A stretch of DNA of 64,000 bases from Pachyseris speciosa (GCA_016490735.1 JAEMWC010000102.1:871001-935000), one strand, 5' to 3'; shown: positions 11,654-24,390, numbered from the stretch's first letter. A program made the numbers and translations. The notes: generated by a model not told the origin, from the letters alone.

Positions 11654-12910
11654 CTAATTCTGTTGTTCTTCTTGATCAGCAATAGCCTTTATGTGGTCTG
11701 TAGCAGCCACGGCCGCTCTCCTGGGTGTAAACACCCGAGCTGTAGGGCTGAGAACTGGAGCTTGAGGTTCCTGGATCCGGTCACAGGACAACTCCATGGG
11801 GCACAACTGTTGGATCGCCCGCTCCAGATAGGATTTGCCTGCTCTCAGTCTTGCTGCTCTGACGACTCCATCTCTACCTTTGATTAGCTTCACCACGATC
11901 CCGAGTTTCCACTTGATAGGCAGTCCTCCCTTCTTGTGGTTGAGATTGTGCCTCTCTCGCAGGCTCTTGATATACTCCCCGGTCCATCGGGACCATAGCA
12001 CGTCCTTACAGCGCCGGATATATCTTGCACGTTTCCTCAGATCCCCGTCCTCCATCGAATCAACATCATCTTCGGGCAGCAGGTTGGGTTGACCGAACAT
12101 CATCGTGTTGGGTGTCAGCACAGGTAGTGTGATATCATCCTCTACATAAGTCAGGGGGCGGTTGTTGAGAGTGACTTCAACGTCCAGGATCACCTCTTCA
12201 AGCTCACCCCATGTAAGATGAGCTCCCCCAATTGACTTGTACATGGCCTGCTTTACAAGTCCTATCATGCTCTCGAATTGGCCGCCCCTCCAAGGGGCCC
12301 TGCTTAAGTTGAATGCGATATGGTGGTGGGCCAGGTAGCCATGGAGATTCTCGTCCTTCATGATTCCTTTTAACCATTTTGAAGCCGCAACGAAACTACC
12401 CCCGTTGTCGGAGTACACCTTTTGTGGCCTGCCCCTTCTTGCTATGAAGCGCTTGAAGCTTTTGATGAATTCCTCAGTTGTTTGGTTAGTCAACAGCTCC
12501 AAGTGGATGGCTCTCGTGAGACTACATGCAAACAGCATAATGTAGGCTTTCCCGTCTCCTCTTTTCTTGCCGATCTTGTAGGAAATTGGACCGGCGTAAT
12601 CGACGCCCACTACTTGGAATGGAACTGAACCAGAGGTACGGTCATTTGGAAGGTTTCCAGGAGGTGGCTTTTGAAATGCCGCGGCTTGGAACTTCTTGCA
12701 TCCAAAACAACTTTTGATTGCTCTTTTAGTTAAACTTCTCAGCCGGGGTATCCAAACCTCGCGCCTGATAAAGGCCATAGTGAGACCAACTCCCCCGTGC
12801 AACGTCATGATATGTGCATCCTGGGTTAACTTCTCACGGGGCATCTGGAGGCAGGTAAATTGGACAGCTTCCTTGTATTCTACCACGACACTCGTACAAC
12901 CCCAAACCAT
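11654..12910 (-). pseudogene. BEL/Pao integrase segment
   Basis: This 418-codon frame holds the integrase part of pol. A zinc-binding remnant (HGG...CFGC) precedes the catalytic core. The first Asp is in VVGVDYAGPI, the second in VYSDNGGSF and the Glu in RAPWRGGQFESM. A conserved C-terminal region of BEL integrases follows (SRWTGEYIKSLRERHN). It is separated from the RNase H frame by a stop and register change near 12910-12930, so it is part of a broken polyprotein rather than a gene. Confidence 0.88.
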
Positions 12911-12928
12911 TCTTCTGCAAGTTGAGTC

Positions 12929-14296
12929 TTAACTGGTCTTGCTTGAAATTCCTGTTCCACTGTAGCTTTCTTGTGCTCTCTTGAACCACCACTGTGCTTG
13001 CTTTTCAGTCTCGGCCGTCGTCAAAGGACCTCTGGTTCGTGTTTCTTTGCTCAACTTGCAGTTGTCCAGGAAACGCCTGATCCATGCTGTTACTCGAATT
13101 GTTGTCCAGTAGTTGTGCTTCTCTAAGATGTCATCTAGCTCGTTCTTGGTCTTAACAGCAGTCCGGAAGAGTTCCTTTGTTAACTTAGCTTCTGCTTCCG
13201 TTTCCTCCGTTGGTTCGGTGAGTAGATGAGGTGGCCAGCGCTCGGGATCTGCCAACCATTCCGGTCCTTTCAACCACAGCCTTGGTAACTTGTCTCCATC
13301 ACAGCCTCTGCTGCCGATGTCCGCTGGATTCTGACTAGTTCCCACATGTCTCCATTCTATAAAATCTTTCTCTCTAATCTTCTGTGCCCTGTTTGCCACA
13401 AACTGTTTATAGATACTTCCTCCTCCTCCCTTGATCCAATGGAGGGCCACCGTGCTATCAAGCCATCCATGAACCGATTTCACGGGCTGTCCTTGAAGGG
13501 CATTTTTCACGTTTTCTGCAAGGTTTGCCGCCATGTGCGCTGAGACCAGTTCTAGCCTTGGGATAGTTAGCCCCTTCTTCGCGAGGCGTGCTTTGGCTGC
13601 TAATAGTCTTTGATTTAAACCACTTGCTTGATGAACCACGGCATACACGGCAGCTGCTGTCCCTTTCCCACTTGTATCTCCGAACGCGTGCAAATCGATG
13701 GCATCAATCGCTTCCTGGAAAGTCGTCACAGGGCGTGGAACTGAAATTTGGTCAGGTAGGTTCTTCTCGAATTGTTTCCACCTTCTTTCAATGTAATCTG
13801 GTACTTTCTTGTCCCATGATCGGTTCTGGTCACACACCTCTCGGTAAAGCAGTTTTCCGACGAGAGATACTGGTGATGCGACACCTAGTGGATCGTAAAT
13901 TGAAGCAAGGAATCGCAACATTTCTCTCTTGGTTATTTCAGGGGGCGGCTCCGGGAAGGTTACAGCAATCGTGTCTTCGGTTTTGTCCCATGGTAGGCCT
14001 AACATCTTTGTTTCTCCAGGTTTAACTCCGAGTTGATCCTTGGCATAACTTTGATTGCAGCCATCTGGTGCTGAACTCACTTCCAACTCTGGTGCATTGG
14101 AATGCCACTTGTGTAGCTCGAACTGGGCTTCTCCAAATACTGCCATGGCTGTTTCTTTGAGTGTGCGTACCTCTGAAACGGTTTCTCCACCAGTTATCAC
14201 ATCGTCAACATACAAGCTCTTCAGGATTTCTTCTACTTCTTTTGGGTACTTTTCTCTCTGGCTCTCCAAGTGTTGTTGTAGTGTCCCCCCTAGCAA
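12929..14296 (-). pseudogene. BEL/Pao reverse transcriptase (C part) and RNase H segment
   Basis: The 455-codon frame begins inside the reverse transcriptase and contains the catalytic YVDD box near residue 30. RNase H follows, with the first Asp in LHAFGDTSGKGTAAAVY and downstream sequence typical of BEL elements (LDSTVALHWI, NPADIGSRG). It overlaps the preceding frame by a few bases in another register, marking a frameshift near 14293. Confidence 0.88.
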
Positions 14297-14664
14297 GAAA
14301 GGTGACTGTAAAGGCCAAAGAGTGCACGGGTGAACCTGAGAACTTCTACTTCAGATGTCGCTTTGTTCTTAAGCCAGTGGAACCGAAGGGCATCTCGATC
14401 TTCCATCCGAATGCGCACCTGTAGGAATGCTTGCTTTAGGTCGCCGGCCAGAGCTATCGGTTTCAGGCGGTTTCGCACTAGAACGTCCCACAGGAGGTTC
14501 TGAAGAGCCGGTCCTGTTTCCAAGCAATCGTTCAATGCGGGACTCTTCTCATTGGCTTTTGCTGATGCATCAAACACAATTCTTAGTTTGGTGGATTCAG
14601 CTGACTCTCTAATCACAGGCTTGTGTGGAATGTAAAACTCCCTTCCTACTGGTTCTGACGTCAC
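14290..14664 (-). pseudogene. BEL/Pao reverse transcriptase (N part) segment
   Basis: The 124-codon frame contains the early reverse transcriptase motifs: YIPHKPVIRES, then LRIVFDASAKANEKSPALND, then GDLKQAFLQVRI with the first catalytic Asp. It runs out of frame just after FTRALFGL. Both boundaries are frameshifts, so the segment is non-functional as it stands. Confidence 0.88.
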
Positions 14665-16565
14665 TCTATCAACGATCCCGTCTCCAGCTGGTCTTGAATT
14701 ATCTGGTCATACTGCGCCAGGAGATCGGGCTCTCTTTGAAGTTTCTTCGTGAGGTTTTCAAGTCTTCGGAGACTTCCATGCTCGATGCTTCGGAGCGGCT
14801 CGTGGCCATGTTTCCACAACAAACCCGTTTCATACCATCCCTCGTCGCTCTGCCTTAACTGTTCCTTAAATTCCTCATACACACACTGCTGATCACCTTC
14901 TGGCCTGTCTTGAAGGCCTAGCACGTCTAGACTGCACAGCTGTTGATATTCCACTGAAGACGTTCTGGTCAGGTAGACACTGTTTAGCCCCACTTCCTTG
15001 CCTGCCGACATCATGGTCCACCCCAATGTAGTTAGTTCAGCGATCGGTTCACCAGCTTTGCTAATCTTCGGCTTGGCGTGGGTCTTTATTCTGGAGTACT
15101 CACTCGCTCCCAGGATCAAATGGATTGGCAGTTCGGGCTTGGTATCCTCATCATCCATGGTAACACCCGCGAGGTGTGGAAATGTCTTGATCTTATCAGC
15201 GTATCTGGGATTTGGAATTGATAGAAGGACACTCTTATCGACCTTTCTCACCATTGTTGTCATCTCAAATTTCCCTCGAATACTTGAAATGCTGACATCA
15301 TACTGTACAATTTTCTGGTTGGTTGAACAGAACATCATGTCAATCCTCTTGCACTCTGTTCTGGCTGGTTGTTTCCCAAGGTGCTTAACCAATGTAGCTG
15401 AAGCATAAGAGCTTCCGGCCGCTGTGTCCAACAGAGCTCGGCATGTTATCTCATTCACGTTGACAACTATCACTGGGTATATAACTTCATCTTCAAATGT
15501 GGTCAGTAGTAACTGTTGGGGCTCTTTGTCACAGATTGATGTGTGGTGTCTTCCATTACACTTCTGGTAGCTTCTTGTAATACGACAATCTGCAGCTCTG
15601 TGTCTTGTGCCAGTGCAATTGAAGCACAACCTTCTCTCACTGAGATGTTTCTTCCTGTCTCCGACACTCGCTATCTTGTCACAGTTAACAGACTTGTGGC
15701 TGGTTGAAGTGCAGTAAACGCACGGTCTCTGTCGATAATCTTCTTGCCTTGAGTTGAAGAATCTGTCTCGCGACTTGTTTGATTGGTCGGATGAGTGTAA
15801 AGGATTCCTGTCACACCATTTACGAAGTGCCTCCAACATCTGTGGGAACGCCCAATCATGCCAGTTGTCATCCAAGCGAACAAGGTCAGCTCTGATACCA
15901 GGTAATTTGTCTAGAGTGACTCGAACATAACCGTTGATTTCCTTTATTTTTCCCATCGTGTCGAGTGCTTGAACGTTTGTGGCCAGTTTTTCATAAAAAT
16001 CGTGTACTCTTGCTGGCTGTGATCCCTGTACGGTAGGCAAGGCAATAATACTCTGGATGTGGGCGTTGGCTACTTCACTCGGTTTTCCGTACTTCGCTGT
16101 CAAGATAGCCTTAGCACGTTCGTATCCCTCGGTGTTGTAAGGTAGGCCATCGACGGCAGATCGAACTTTCGGGACAAGGAGCTCTTTCAGGTATGAGAAC
16201 TTTGCCACTTGCGTAATGGTAGCTTTATCTATTTCGGTCTCGAACTGACTCCAGAATTGCAGCGAATCCAGATGGGTACCTTGGAACTTTGTTATAGTTA
16301 ATTTTGGCAGCTTCGCACCGCTTTCCTTCACGGACTTGTTCCGATCTTCTTCCATGCTCTTCTCAAAATCTCTCTTAATCTGCATTTTCGCCTCCTCTAA
16401 TTTTAGCTCTTCTTCGTGTCGCCGCTTGCGTTTCTCCTCTTCTGCCTTCTCTTCTTCCAATTTCGCTTCCCGTGAGGCTTCTTCACGTAGGTTTTTGACG
16501 GTTTTCCTAACACCCTGGGTTATCTCTTCGTATTCTGCGACTTGGTTTTTGATCTCCGGCTCCAT
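14661..16565 (-). pseudogene. BEL/Pao gag and protease segment
   Basis: The 634-codon frame starts in a charged coiled-coil stretch and passes through a capsid-like gag domain (LPKLTITKFQGTHLDSLQFW). Two CX2CX4HX4C zinc knuckles follow (CVYCTSTSHKSVNC and CFNCTGTRHRAADC); a third is incomplete. The retroviral-type protease has LLDTAAGSSY at the active site, where the family usually has DTG or DSG, so the catalytic Gly position may be mutated. It ends out of frame with the reverse transcriptase. Confidence 0.88.
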
Positions 16566-16785
16566 TTACCCACATCGTCCGGTTCTTCTCCTTTCCTATT
16601 CTCAGTGCTTGTATTTCCACCATCTGTTCGTGAACGCTATCGATCTGTTTCTCCAAAGTCTTCTGCAATCGCTCTGTCGCCTTCAAGTCTTTCTTTTCTT
16701 GAATTCTGGGGACGTCAGCTCGCGTGAATTCCAATAGCCGGAATTTAGAGTCAATCTTCTTCAGCGCTTGTTCCAACTCCGACAT
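16507..16785 (-). pseudogene. BEL/Pao gag N-terminal segment
   Basis: The 92-codon frame begins MSELEQALKKID and is rich in Lys, Glu and Gln, consistent with the coiled-coil start of BEL gag. It leaves the gag register near 16560, where the next frame continues, so a single small indel separates them. The ATG is about 100 bp inside the 5' LTR. Confidence 0.75.
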
Positions 16786-16867
16786 GTTGTTTACACGTTA
16801 TTTGTGCGCTGTGCTTTGTTCTTCCCGATTACTAATCCTTGCCAAGGTTATGAATATCTTCAGTCTG

Positions 16868-16888
16868 TCCTGGCGGGGTCGCCACTTT
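16868..16888 (-). other. Candidate primer-binding site of BEL/Pao
   Basis: Immediately inside the 5' LTR the minus strand reads TGGCGACCCCGCCAGGACAG after a few A residues. TGG is the expected complement of a tRNA CCA end. I do not assign the tRNA. Confidence 0.5.
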
Positions 16889-17125
16889 TGTCGGGCCGGT
16901 TTTCGCCGACAAAGGAACTCACAGTCTCTTGATTTTAACAGTTTTAATAGCACAGCATCAAGCCTAGCTTTCACAATTCCTTTTCTCGACTCGCTCTCCT
17001 TTTCATTGAAAAACTACCCGTCTCACATATCAAAAAGACTCAAAGTTCAATCGGGCGAAATTGACTCTCTAGCTGTCATCACCGGAAAGCATAAACATGC
17101 GTAACGCAAACTCGCAGTCACGACA
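16889..17125 (-). repeat. BEL/Pao 5' LTR
   Basis: The 237-bp repeat, starting TGTCGGGCCG and ending TCACGACA on the plus strand, matches 11342-11580 with a handful of differences. It would carry the promoter of the minus-strand element. Confidence 0.9.
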
Positions 17126-17930
17126 CCTGTCATCTATATCGATCACGCGGCACAACATACCAGTCAGCGAAGACCAGTGAAACAGCTCTTTCTTTACTTG
17201 TAATGATGATTCAAATGTCGCATTTTTGTAGTTGCATCGAATGCGATTCCAGTTTCAGATAAACTCGATGAGATTCCGTCGGCCGTCAGTCTCAAACTCT
17301 AGTGAAGTATCAGTCCCCTGAAGATATTTATAAATGACTGTTCAAAGTTATTTGGCTCATTTACTGAGGGTTTTTCCAATTTTTTCAGTTTTTACGGGCC
17401 TTGCATGAATAACATTCGCCGTGACTTAGGTACCACTAGTTATCCTCGATAAAGGCGATGAGATTTGATGATCGGCCAAAGCCATCAAAATCTCAAACTG
17501 AAGTGTCAGTTTCTTGAAGTTGTTTATGAATGACTGAAGTTGTTTCATTACCATTGAACTTTCCAGGCATAAATTATATGCAGCGGGATTTACTTCCGTA
17601 GATGTAAAAGATAAACAGCGAAAAGTTTATACCCCTCAATATAATTAACGAGCTCGTGGTTAAAGAGAATCCACATCTCACTCGTCGGGAATAATGAAGG
17701 CCGAGTTTTGCAGTTTCCCAAAAGCTGAGGTCTTAATGAATCACTCTGAGACCGTGCACATTTCCAGTATCTGTGAAAAATCGTTTGTACATTTGAGAGA
17801 TTCCTCGGACGAGTAATTTCCATACTGCATTAGCCAAATCTTCTTTTCTAACAAAAACGATTTGCTTACAGACTAGCTGTCGCTACATCGGACCAGTGAT
17901 CATATCGCAGACAGCACCGCGAGTTTCACA

Positions 17931-19112
17931 ATGGCAGAATCGGAACCGGACAGAATATTCAACAATTTGAATCATTTCCTGCAGCATGCCTTAGCTTGCC
18001 TTGATCCGAGCTGCATACTTCCGCCCTGCGTCAACATGAAACTGACCCTGAGACACTCCCAAGTCTGCCGCAAGAAACAAAAGTGTACCATTTGCCAGGA
18101 GATGAAGTCTCTTGCCTTAAAACACTGTGAGGTCACGGGTTCAAACCCGTTGAAGTCCTGAATTTTTTTCAGGCTTCTTTTCGCAATTGCATAAATTGCG
18201 TTGATAACTGCGAGGATCATTCTTCATTTGATTCATTTCCGCAGTTCATATATGATTCATTTCATATATCATTCACACACTGTGAGTATTGTATAGACGT
18301 CTGTTGCCGTGTACCCTTTTGCAAGGAAGCAAAACTCCAGATGCTTAAAAAAGTGGCTCAAATAAATCTGAATGACTGTTTAGATGTTATACTCAAAGAG
18401 CAGAACTCCTTATGCTTGGAGACGGAAGGAGACTTTAACAATAATGACGTATTGCTACCGACCATCCCTTCACCGCTGGGACAACCTAACTTCTCCACTT
18501 TGGGACAAGGATCAAGGAGGAAGAACCCCAGACCGGAAGGATCGTCAAAACAGAGTATCATAACGTAGATGACAGTCAATTATCAACCTCCGGTTTATAA
18601 TACCACTACATTTTCAAATGCTCCCTCTCTTTGCCCAAAAGAATCCCCGAATGGTCCATCAGCTGCTAATCAAAGCACAATGACAACAGGTGCCATGGCA
18701 AACTGTCCAATGCTGGTAGATAGCCGACCAAGAGAAAACGCAAGATCAACAAATCACAGTTCGATTGATCTGTCCTCTACCATCCCCCCGCGCACTGCAG
18801 CAAAGCAACCACAATACCCACCACACTCTAAATCAAAGGTCGTTAGAGCAGAATGTGATTTGTGCGTCTATGTCTTCTCAAGCGGCAGTTACGTCCCGTA
18901 ATGCATCACCTGCAGTGGTTATCCGCAGCGTGGACGGCATTGAGAGAAGAGATAACAAGGCTAACCTTTCTAGGGTACGTGTCATGGACGCATTGTTTGA
19001 TCTTATGCGAGTAATTATGAAAATAAGAAGTAGAGAAGAACTTCTGATATGTGTTAGCTTACTGAGAGCCGCTTTGCATGAAATCAATAAACTGAATCAA
19101 TCTACTGGTTAA
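17931..19112 (+). pseudogene. TAZ zinc-finger protein gene, copy 2 (type A, disrupted)
   Basis: It opens with the same MAESEPDR start as copy 1 and is cut by the same SINE at the same site (18132-18276), so copies 1 and 2 descend from one SINE-bearing ancestor. It also has a TAG near 18566 in place of CAG and an extra C in the C-run near 18785 that shifts the frame. The C-terminal helical segment (about 18960-19112, ending KLNQSTG) is intact, unlike copy 1. Confidence 0.8.
18132..18276 (+). mobile_element. SINE inside TAZ copy 2
   Basis: This is the orthologue of the SINE at 2987-3133, in the same position and with the same ACACTGTGAG duplication. It differs by one C in the B-box region and a few substitutions. 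Confidence 0.75.
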
Positions 19113-22100
19113 ATCTGGGAAACTCAACTTTGCGCGTTAGGGGTAACGAATAGTTCTTCGAAACATGTATGTGCTTTAAGAGAATTGTAGTAAAATGTTA
19201 CGGACCTCGCAGGGCCTTTTATAGCAGTTAACTTTATTTTTATTTTCTATTTGGAGCTTTCGCGGAATTTTGAAATTGAAAGCCAGAACAATTGATCCTA
19301 ATAAGAAGAAATACTTTCATTTGGTTAATTTTGTTTTTTATGTATCTACGAAATGCTCTTTATAAAGGAGTTTAAGCCAACTTTGAACAAGCAGTCAGAT
19401 TCAATATGTGCAAAGTTATTTATATAGTTTTTTTTATTATTATTTTAACACTTACATTTTAGCACGTCTATTTACATATTTTATCGTTGGACATTCCCAC
19501 ACTCTAATTTGTACTTATGTATATATCTTTGGAATCTTTGAAAATGATCTCAAGGTGATTGAAACGTCGTTTTTAACGCTAGTTTTTATACTAAAATTGT
19601 TAACGTATTTCTTGGCGACTTGCACAAATATTCAGTACTACATAAACACCGCTTTCAATATAAATTCTCATTGTACCTGAAGAAGGCTGGTTTGGTCAGC
19701 CGAATAGCACACACAAATTAAAGCCATTCTACAGTGTATCTGTTTCCGCCTTTATATTCTATCCCTGGACAGTAGGCGCTGAAAAAGCGACTGAAGGGGG
19801 AAATAGGGTGCGCGCAAGAGGCGAGAGGAGCGCGGAGAGAAGGGAGAAAAGTCCCGCCTGCCTCGTCGCGCTCTGCGCTCTCTCTGCTCGCTTCATCCAC
19901 GCGCACGATTTTCCCCTTATCTTTTCCGAGTCTTCCCTTTCTCGCGGTTGACGCACAGCTAGTTCCAGTAAGATAGTGTTCATTTCATTTGTTGCCGCCT
20001 TCACCCTGCCTAGCCTTCTGCGGAAGTGGAAGGACACTGAAGCTAACACTGGGCACAAACGCAGAGGAGAAAAGGCTATCTTCTAACAGTCTCTTGCGAG
20101 AAATTGGCGAAATGGAAGTTCGGCGTTCCTTGCATCATTTCCAACTATAAAATGCTTTCAGGTGCGAGGTGCGCATTATATATAGACAATCATGTATCTC
20201 CTAACACCCTTTTTCAATAGCAGACAAATTAGAGCTTAAGTCAGTCTTGGCATAGTCAAAGAAGTTAGTTTTAGTACCTGGGCTTTCTTTTGACTGGCTA
20301 GGGAAATTGGCTTGTTTGTTTTAATTTTTTATTATCATCTGATAGAGAAAACTGGAAAATTAAAGAAAATAAGCAGAGAAAAAGACGGGTATCCTAACAT
20401 GCCATAGTTGCTATATTAAGCATTCCGCTGATTATTTTGTTCATTCTTCTTTCGATGCGTTCATTAGATATTTTAGGTTACATTACAACAATTCTAGTCA
20501 CGGCTTTTAATTTTTACAACCCCGCCTAGGAACAACCACTTCATCATTACGAGCACGATGTTTCCACCCCTCGAACATAAATTAACTTTCGCAGTAATCA
20601 CATAGATTGATTTCTACTGCGGTCACGTTCCAAAAATTCCAGTTCTACTAATTTCGAAATCTACACTTTCTTTACGAGCACGATGTTTCCACCGTTCCAA
20701 GAAAACGTAACGTTTGCATGAATGCTAAACTTACTAAGGGATTCACAAAAATTCCAGTTCCTTTAATTCCGTAACCTATAGTTTTCTTTACAAGCACGAT
20801 GTTTCTACCCCGACAGAAATAAACATGTTTTATACTGATGGGTTGAGTCCTAAACACAACCAATTTTTTAGGGCCTGCCTGTGGCGGCGTCACAAGCGAT
20901 ATCGTAATTTGCTGCCCAGTTTGAAATATTCCCGTTTCTTCCACCCTTCTAGGCTACGTCCAATAAAGGCTGCAGTTTAGGGCGCATATTTCTCTGCTCA
21001 TTCCCATTCCGGTTTAGGAATGAGAGAATAAGTAGAATTAGGTTTAAAACCGCATATTTTGGAAGCGAAATTCCGATAGGTCCCAAAAATACAAGACTGC
21101 TGTCTACTGCGCGTATTCCTCTACCGGAATAGTCCCAAAAATGTGCGCAAGATTTATTTCGATCCTAAAAAGCTCAAATAAAACGCTGAAACTAGGAAGG
21201 ATGCATCAATTCACAGCTTATCAGTGCGTGCCGGGCCACGTTCAATTATTTGCATTCAAAATTGAAGAATAAGAAATGGGTGTGAAGAAAGCAAGTCGTT
21301 GCTTGATTCGAGTAAATGCATTATCTCTAGTTTATGACGCTCGCGCAGATACTATTTCATTTTAAGTGAATAGTGTATGTTGAGGCCCTAGCTCAACAGT
21401 TTTCCTTTTATTTGGTCACGACTCAGTCGATCGCCCACACTGCAGGGAAGTTATCGCGCCACACACTCAAACCGTATCACCACCTTGGTAACGGCTCAGC
21501 ACTCAACATGCGGCTGCTCGAAAGGCCTAGAATAAGAACTGACCATATGTTTATCTAAGAAATTCAAAAGTTATTTAACAAATAAATTCTATTTGGCAGA
21601 GTCAGTGTACTCTGATAACATACGGATGAAGTCAAAACGTGCTAAGAACAAAGAACTATGTTACGAGCCCCAGGCGAGCAGCGTGACTGATTTTCTTACC
21701 ACTGTTTGACGTTCCTACGTTATAAGAGTAAGCACGCACTGACAAATGGAATCTATTTGTTTTATACATTGCACCAACAGAGTAACAACACTTAGTCAGA
21801 TATCTAAGAGAGAGTGGGTGTCGAATGACTAAAAATCGCGTGTAACTGAACCAAGAACGCCTTGTAATATTCTACAAGTCGCTACAACAAAACAAAACAA
21901 ATAGTTTAAATGACTTTTTTGATTTATGGTTTCGGTATGGTTCGATTCATTGATGATGCGTGAAAACAACGAATCTTGAAAAACTCTACGCAAAGTACAA
22001 AGTAGGAGGTGAACTGAAGGTTAGACTCTAGTGAAACATAAACTAAATCAAGCAACTCACAATAAATGGAACTCAAAAGAAAAACAACGCAAGAAAGTTT

Positions 22101-22561
22101 TGTCCGATACAAGCATTTTCTCAAGTGGATCCATATTTGGACATGGTGTGTGGATAAGAAGTGGAACGACCCTGTACGACTTTAGGGGCACCTAGCAAGT
22201 GGTAATTGCGTAAGTGCAAACCTACATCAGAACAAAAGCACTACAGCTATTTAAGTCATTTTAGGTATTCTGGATGTGTACGAGGTGGTGTCTTCAAAAA
22301 CTTTAGCAATATCTGGGAGGATCGAGCAAGATGCAAACGACATCTTTAATCGTCCGAACAGCAGACGTCAGAACTCCGCCTGAAGCCATGTTAGTGACCA
22401 ATGGAGCAAATATCACTGCCAATTCAATACTGTTGTAAGTGTTTCGTCACGCTGTGATCACTTTCTACTGTTAGTTCTAGAAACAAGTAGAAAAGCGGAA
22501 GGGGCCAAAGGAGTGGATTACCTTTTGGATCAGACCAATGCGATGACATCCTGTAATTTCA

Positions 22562-22800
22562 TATGGCGCGCCGTTTGCCTCAAAATTATTTATCGACGTG
22601 ATCTTATATCCTGTATATTCTATGTATTATACTTAGCCTTGGTATTATTTGTTTGTTATCTATGAGATTGGTACACTTACTATTTTGATTTCAATTTACT
22701 GCCGTAATGGAACATTTCCTGCCTTGATACCAATTTGCTACCGAGACTTGACTTTTTCTACCTTGATATAATTTTACTCCCGTGATGCAACATTTTCTAC
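22562..22800 (+). repeat. Left terminal inverted repeat of the giant transposon
   Basis: This region matches the complement of 38555-38797 with about one difference every 15-20 bases. It includes ATATCCTGTATATTCTATGT and the degenerate first minisatellite units. Confidence 0.85.
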
Positions 22801-24390
22801 CTTGATATCATTTTACTGCCGTGATGTAACTTTTTCTACCTTGATATCATTTTACTGCCGTGGTGTGACTTTTTCTACCTTGATATCATTTTACTGCCGT
22901 GATGTGACTTTTTCTACCTTGATATCATTTTACTGCCGTGATGTGACTTTTTCTACCTTGATATCATTTTACTGCCGTGATGCAACATTTTCTACCTTGA
23001 TATCATTTTACTGCCGTGATGCAACATTTTCTACCTTGCTATCATTTTACTGCCGTGATGCAACATTTTCTACCTTGCTATCATTTTACTCCCGTGATGC
23101 AACATTTTCTACCTTGCTATCATTTTACTGCCGTGATGTGACTTTTTCTACCTTGATATCATTTTACTGCTGTGGTGCAACATTTTCTACCTTGATATCA
23201 TTTTACTGCCGTGATGTGACTTTTTCTACCTTGATATCATTTTACTGCCGTGATGCAACATTTTCTACCTTGATATCATTTTACTGCTGTGGTGCAACAT
23301 TTTCTACCTTGATATCATTTTACTGCCGTGATGTGACTTTTTCTACCTTGATATCATTTTACTGCCGTGATGTGACTTTTTCTACCTTGATATCATTTTA
23401 CTGCCGTGATGTAACATTTTCTACCTTGATATCATTGTACTGCCGTGATGCAACATTTTCTACCTTGCTATCATTTTACTGCCGTGATGCAACATTTTCT
23501 ACCTTGATATCATTTTACTGCCGTGATGCAACATTTTCTACCTTGATATCATTTTACTGCCGTGATGCAACATTTTCTACCTTGCTATCATTTTACTGCC
23601 GTAATGCAACATTTTCTACCTTGATATCATTTTACTGCCGTGATGTGACTTTTTCTACCTTGATATCATTTTACTGCCGTGATGCAACATTTTCTACCTT
23701 GATATCATTTTACTGCCGTGATGCAACATTTTCTACCTTGATATCATTTTACTGCCGTGATGCAACATTTTCTACCTTGATATCATTTTACTCCCGTGAT
23801 GTGACTTTTTCTACCTTGATATCATTTTACTGCCGTGATGCAACATTTTCTACCTTGATATCACTTTACTGCCGTGATGTGACTTTTTCTACCTTGATAT
23901 CATTTTACTGCCGTGATGCAACATTTTCTACCTTGATATCATTTTACTGCCGTGATGTGACTTTTTCTACCTTGATATCATTTTACTGCCGTGATGCAAC
24001 ATTTTCTACCTTGGTATCATTTTACTGCCGTGATGTGACTTTTTCTACCTTGATATCATTTTACTGCCGTGATGTAACATTTTGTACCTTGATATCATTT
24101 TACTGCCGTGATGTGACTTTTTCTACCTTGATATCATTTTACTGCCGTGATGCAACATTTTCTACCTTGATATCATTTTACTGCCGTGATGTGACTTTTT
24201 CTACTTTGATATCATTTTCCTACCGTGATGCAACATTTTCTACCTTGATATCATTTTACTGCCGTGATGTGACTTTTTCTACCTTGATATCATTTTACTG
24301 CCGTGACGCAATATTTTCTACGTTGATATCATTTTCCTACCGTGATGCGATTTTTACATCTTGATATCACTTTACTACCATGGTATGACG
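22700..24390 (+). repeat. Left 39-bp minisatellite array (about 43 copies)
   Basis: The unit contains TTTTACTGCCGTGATG, a variable hexamer-like part (CAACAT or TGACTT) and TTCTACCTTGATATCA, giving 39 bp in total. Because 39 is a multiple of three, the array reads open from 22802 to 24364 as about 40 copies of a 13-residue repeat (ISFYCRDVTFSTL). Two main variants intermingle. Edge copies are more diverged than central ones, as expected from unequal exchange. I treat the open frame as a by-product, not a gene. Confidence 0.93.

Larger units (their letters stand above)
11342..17125 (-). mobile_element. BEL/Pao LTR retrotransposon, full length but decayed
   Basis: The 5.8-kb element is on the minus strand. 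It has LTRs at both ends, a candidate primer-binding site inside the right LTR, a polypurine tract inside the left LTR, and the domain order gag, aspartic protease, reverse transcriptase, RNase H, integrase. It is flanked by the 4-bp direct repeat CCTG (11338-11341 and 17126-17129). Unit 1 near 1985 shows the empty site. The reading frame is interrupted at least four times (near 16560, 14663, 14293 and 12920). The two LTRs differ at only a few sites, so insertion is fairly recent. Confidence 0.92.
5718..20693 (+). repeat. Tandem segmental-duplication unit 2 (TAZ type A)
   Basis: Without the BEL/Pao element the unit is about 9.2 kb. It holds a (TTTC)n and G-run patch (6010-6075), an internal 1.83-kb tandem duplication (about 6755-10378) and part of a third copy to about 11340. 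The BEL/Pao insertion (11342-17125) and TAZ copy 2 (17931-19112) follow. The 3' region runs to 20693 and lacks the LINE of units 3 and 5. No further coding region is supported in the stretches between these features. Confidence 0.8.

Noticed and set aside
11663..12092. Plus-strand frames across the BEL/Pao region (also 13588-14025, 14998-15408 and 16336-16737)
   Set aside because: They are antisense shadows of the minus-strand gag-pol sequence.
22700..24390. CRISPR-like regular array
   Set aside because: The 39-bp units are contiguous without unique spacers, in a eukaryotic transposon; it is a minisatellite.
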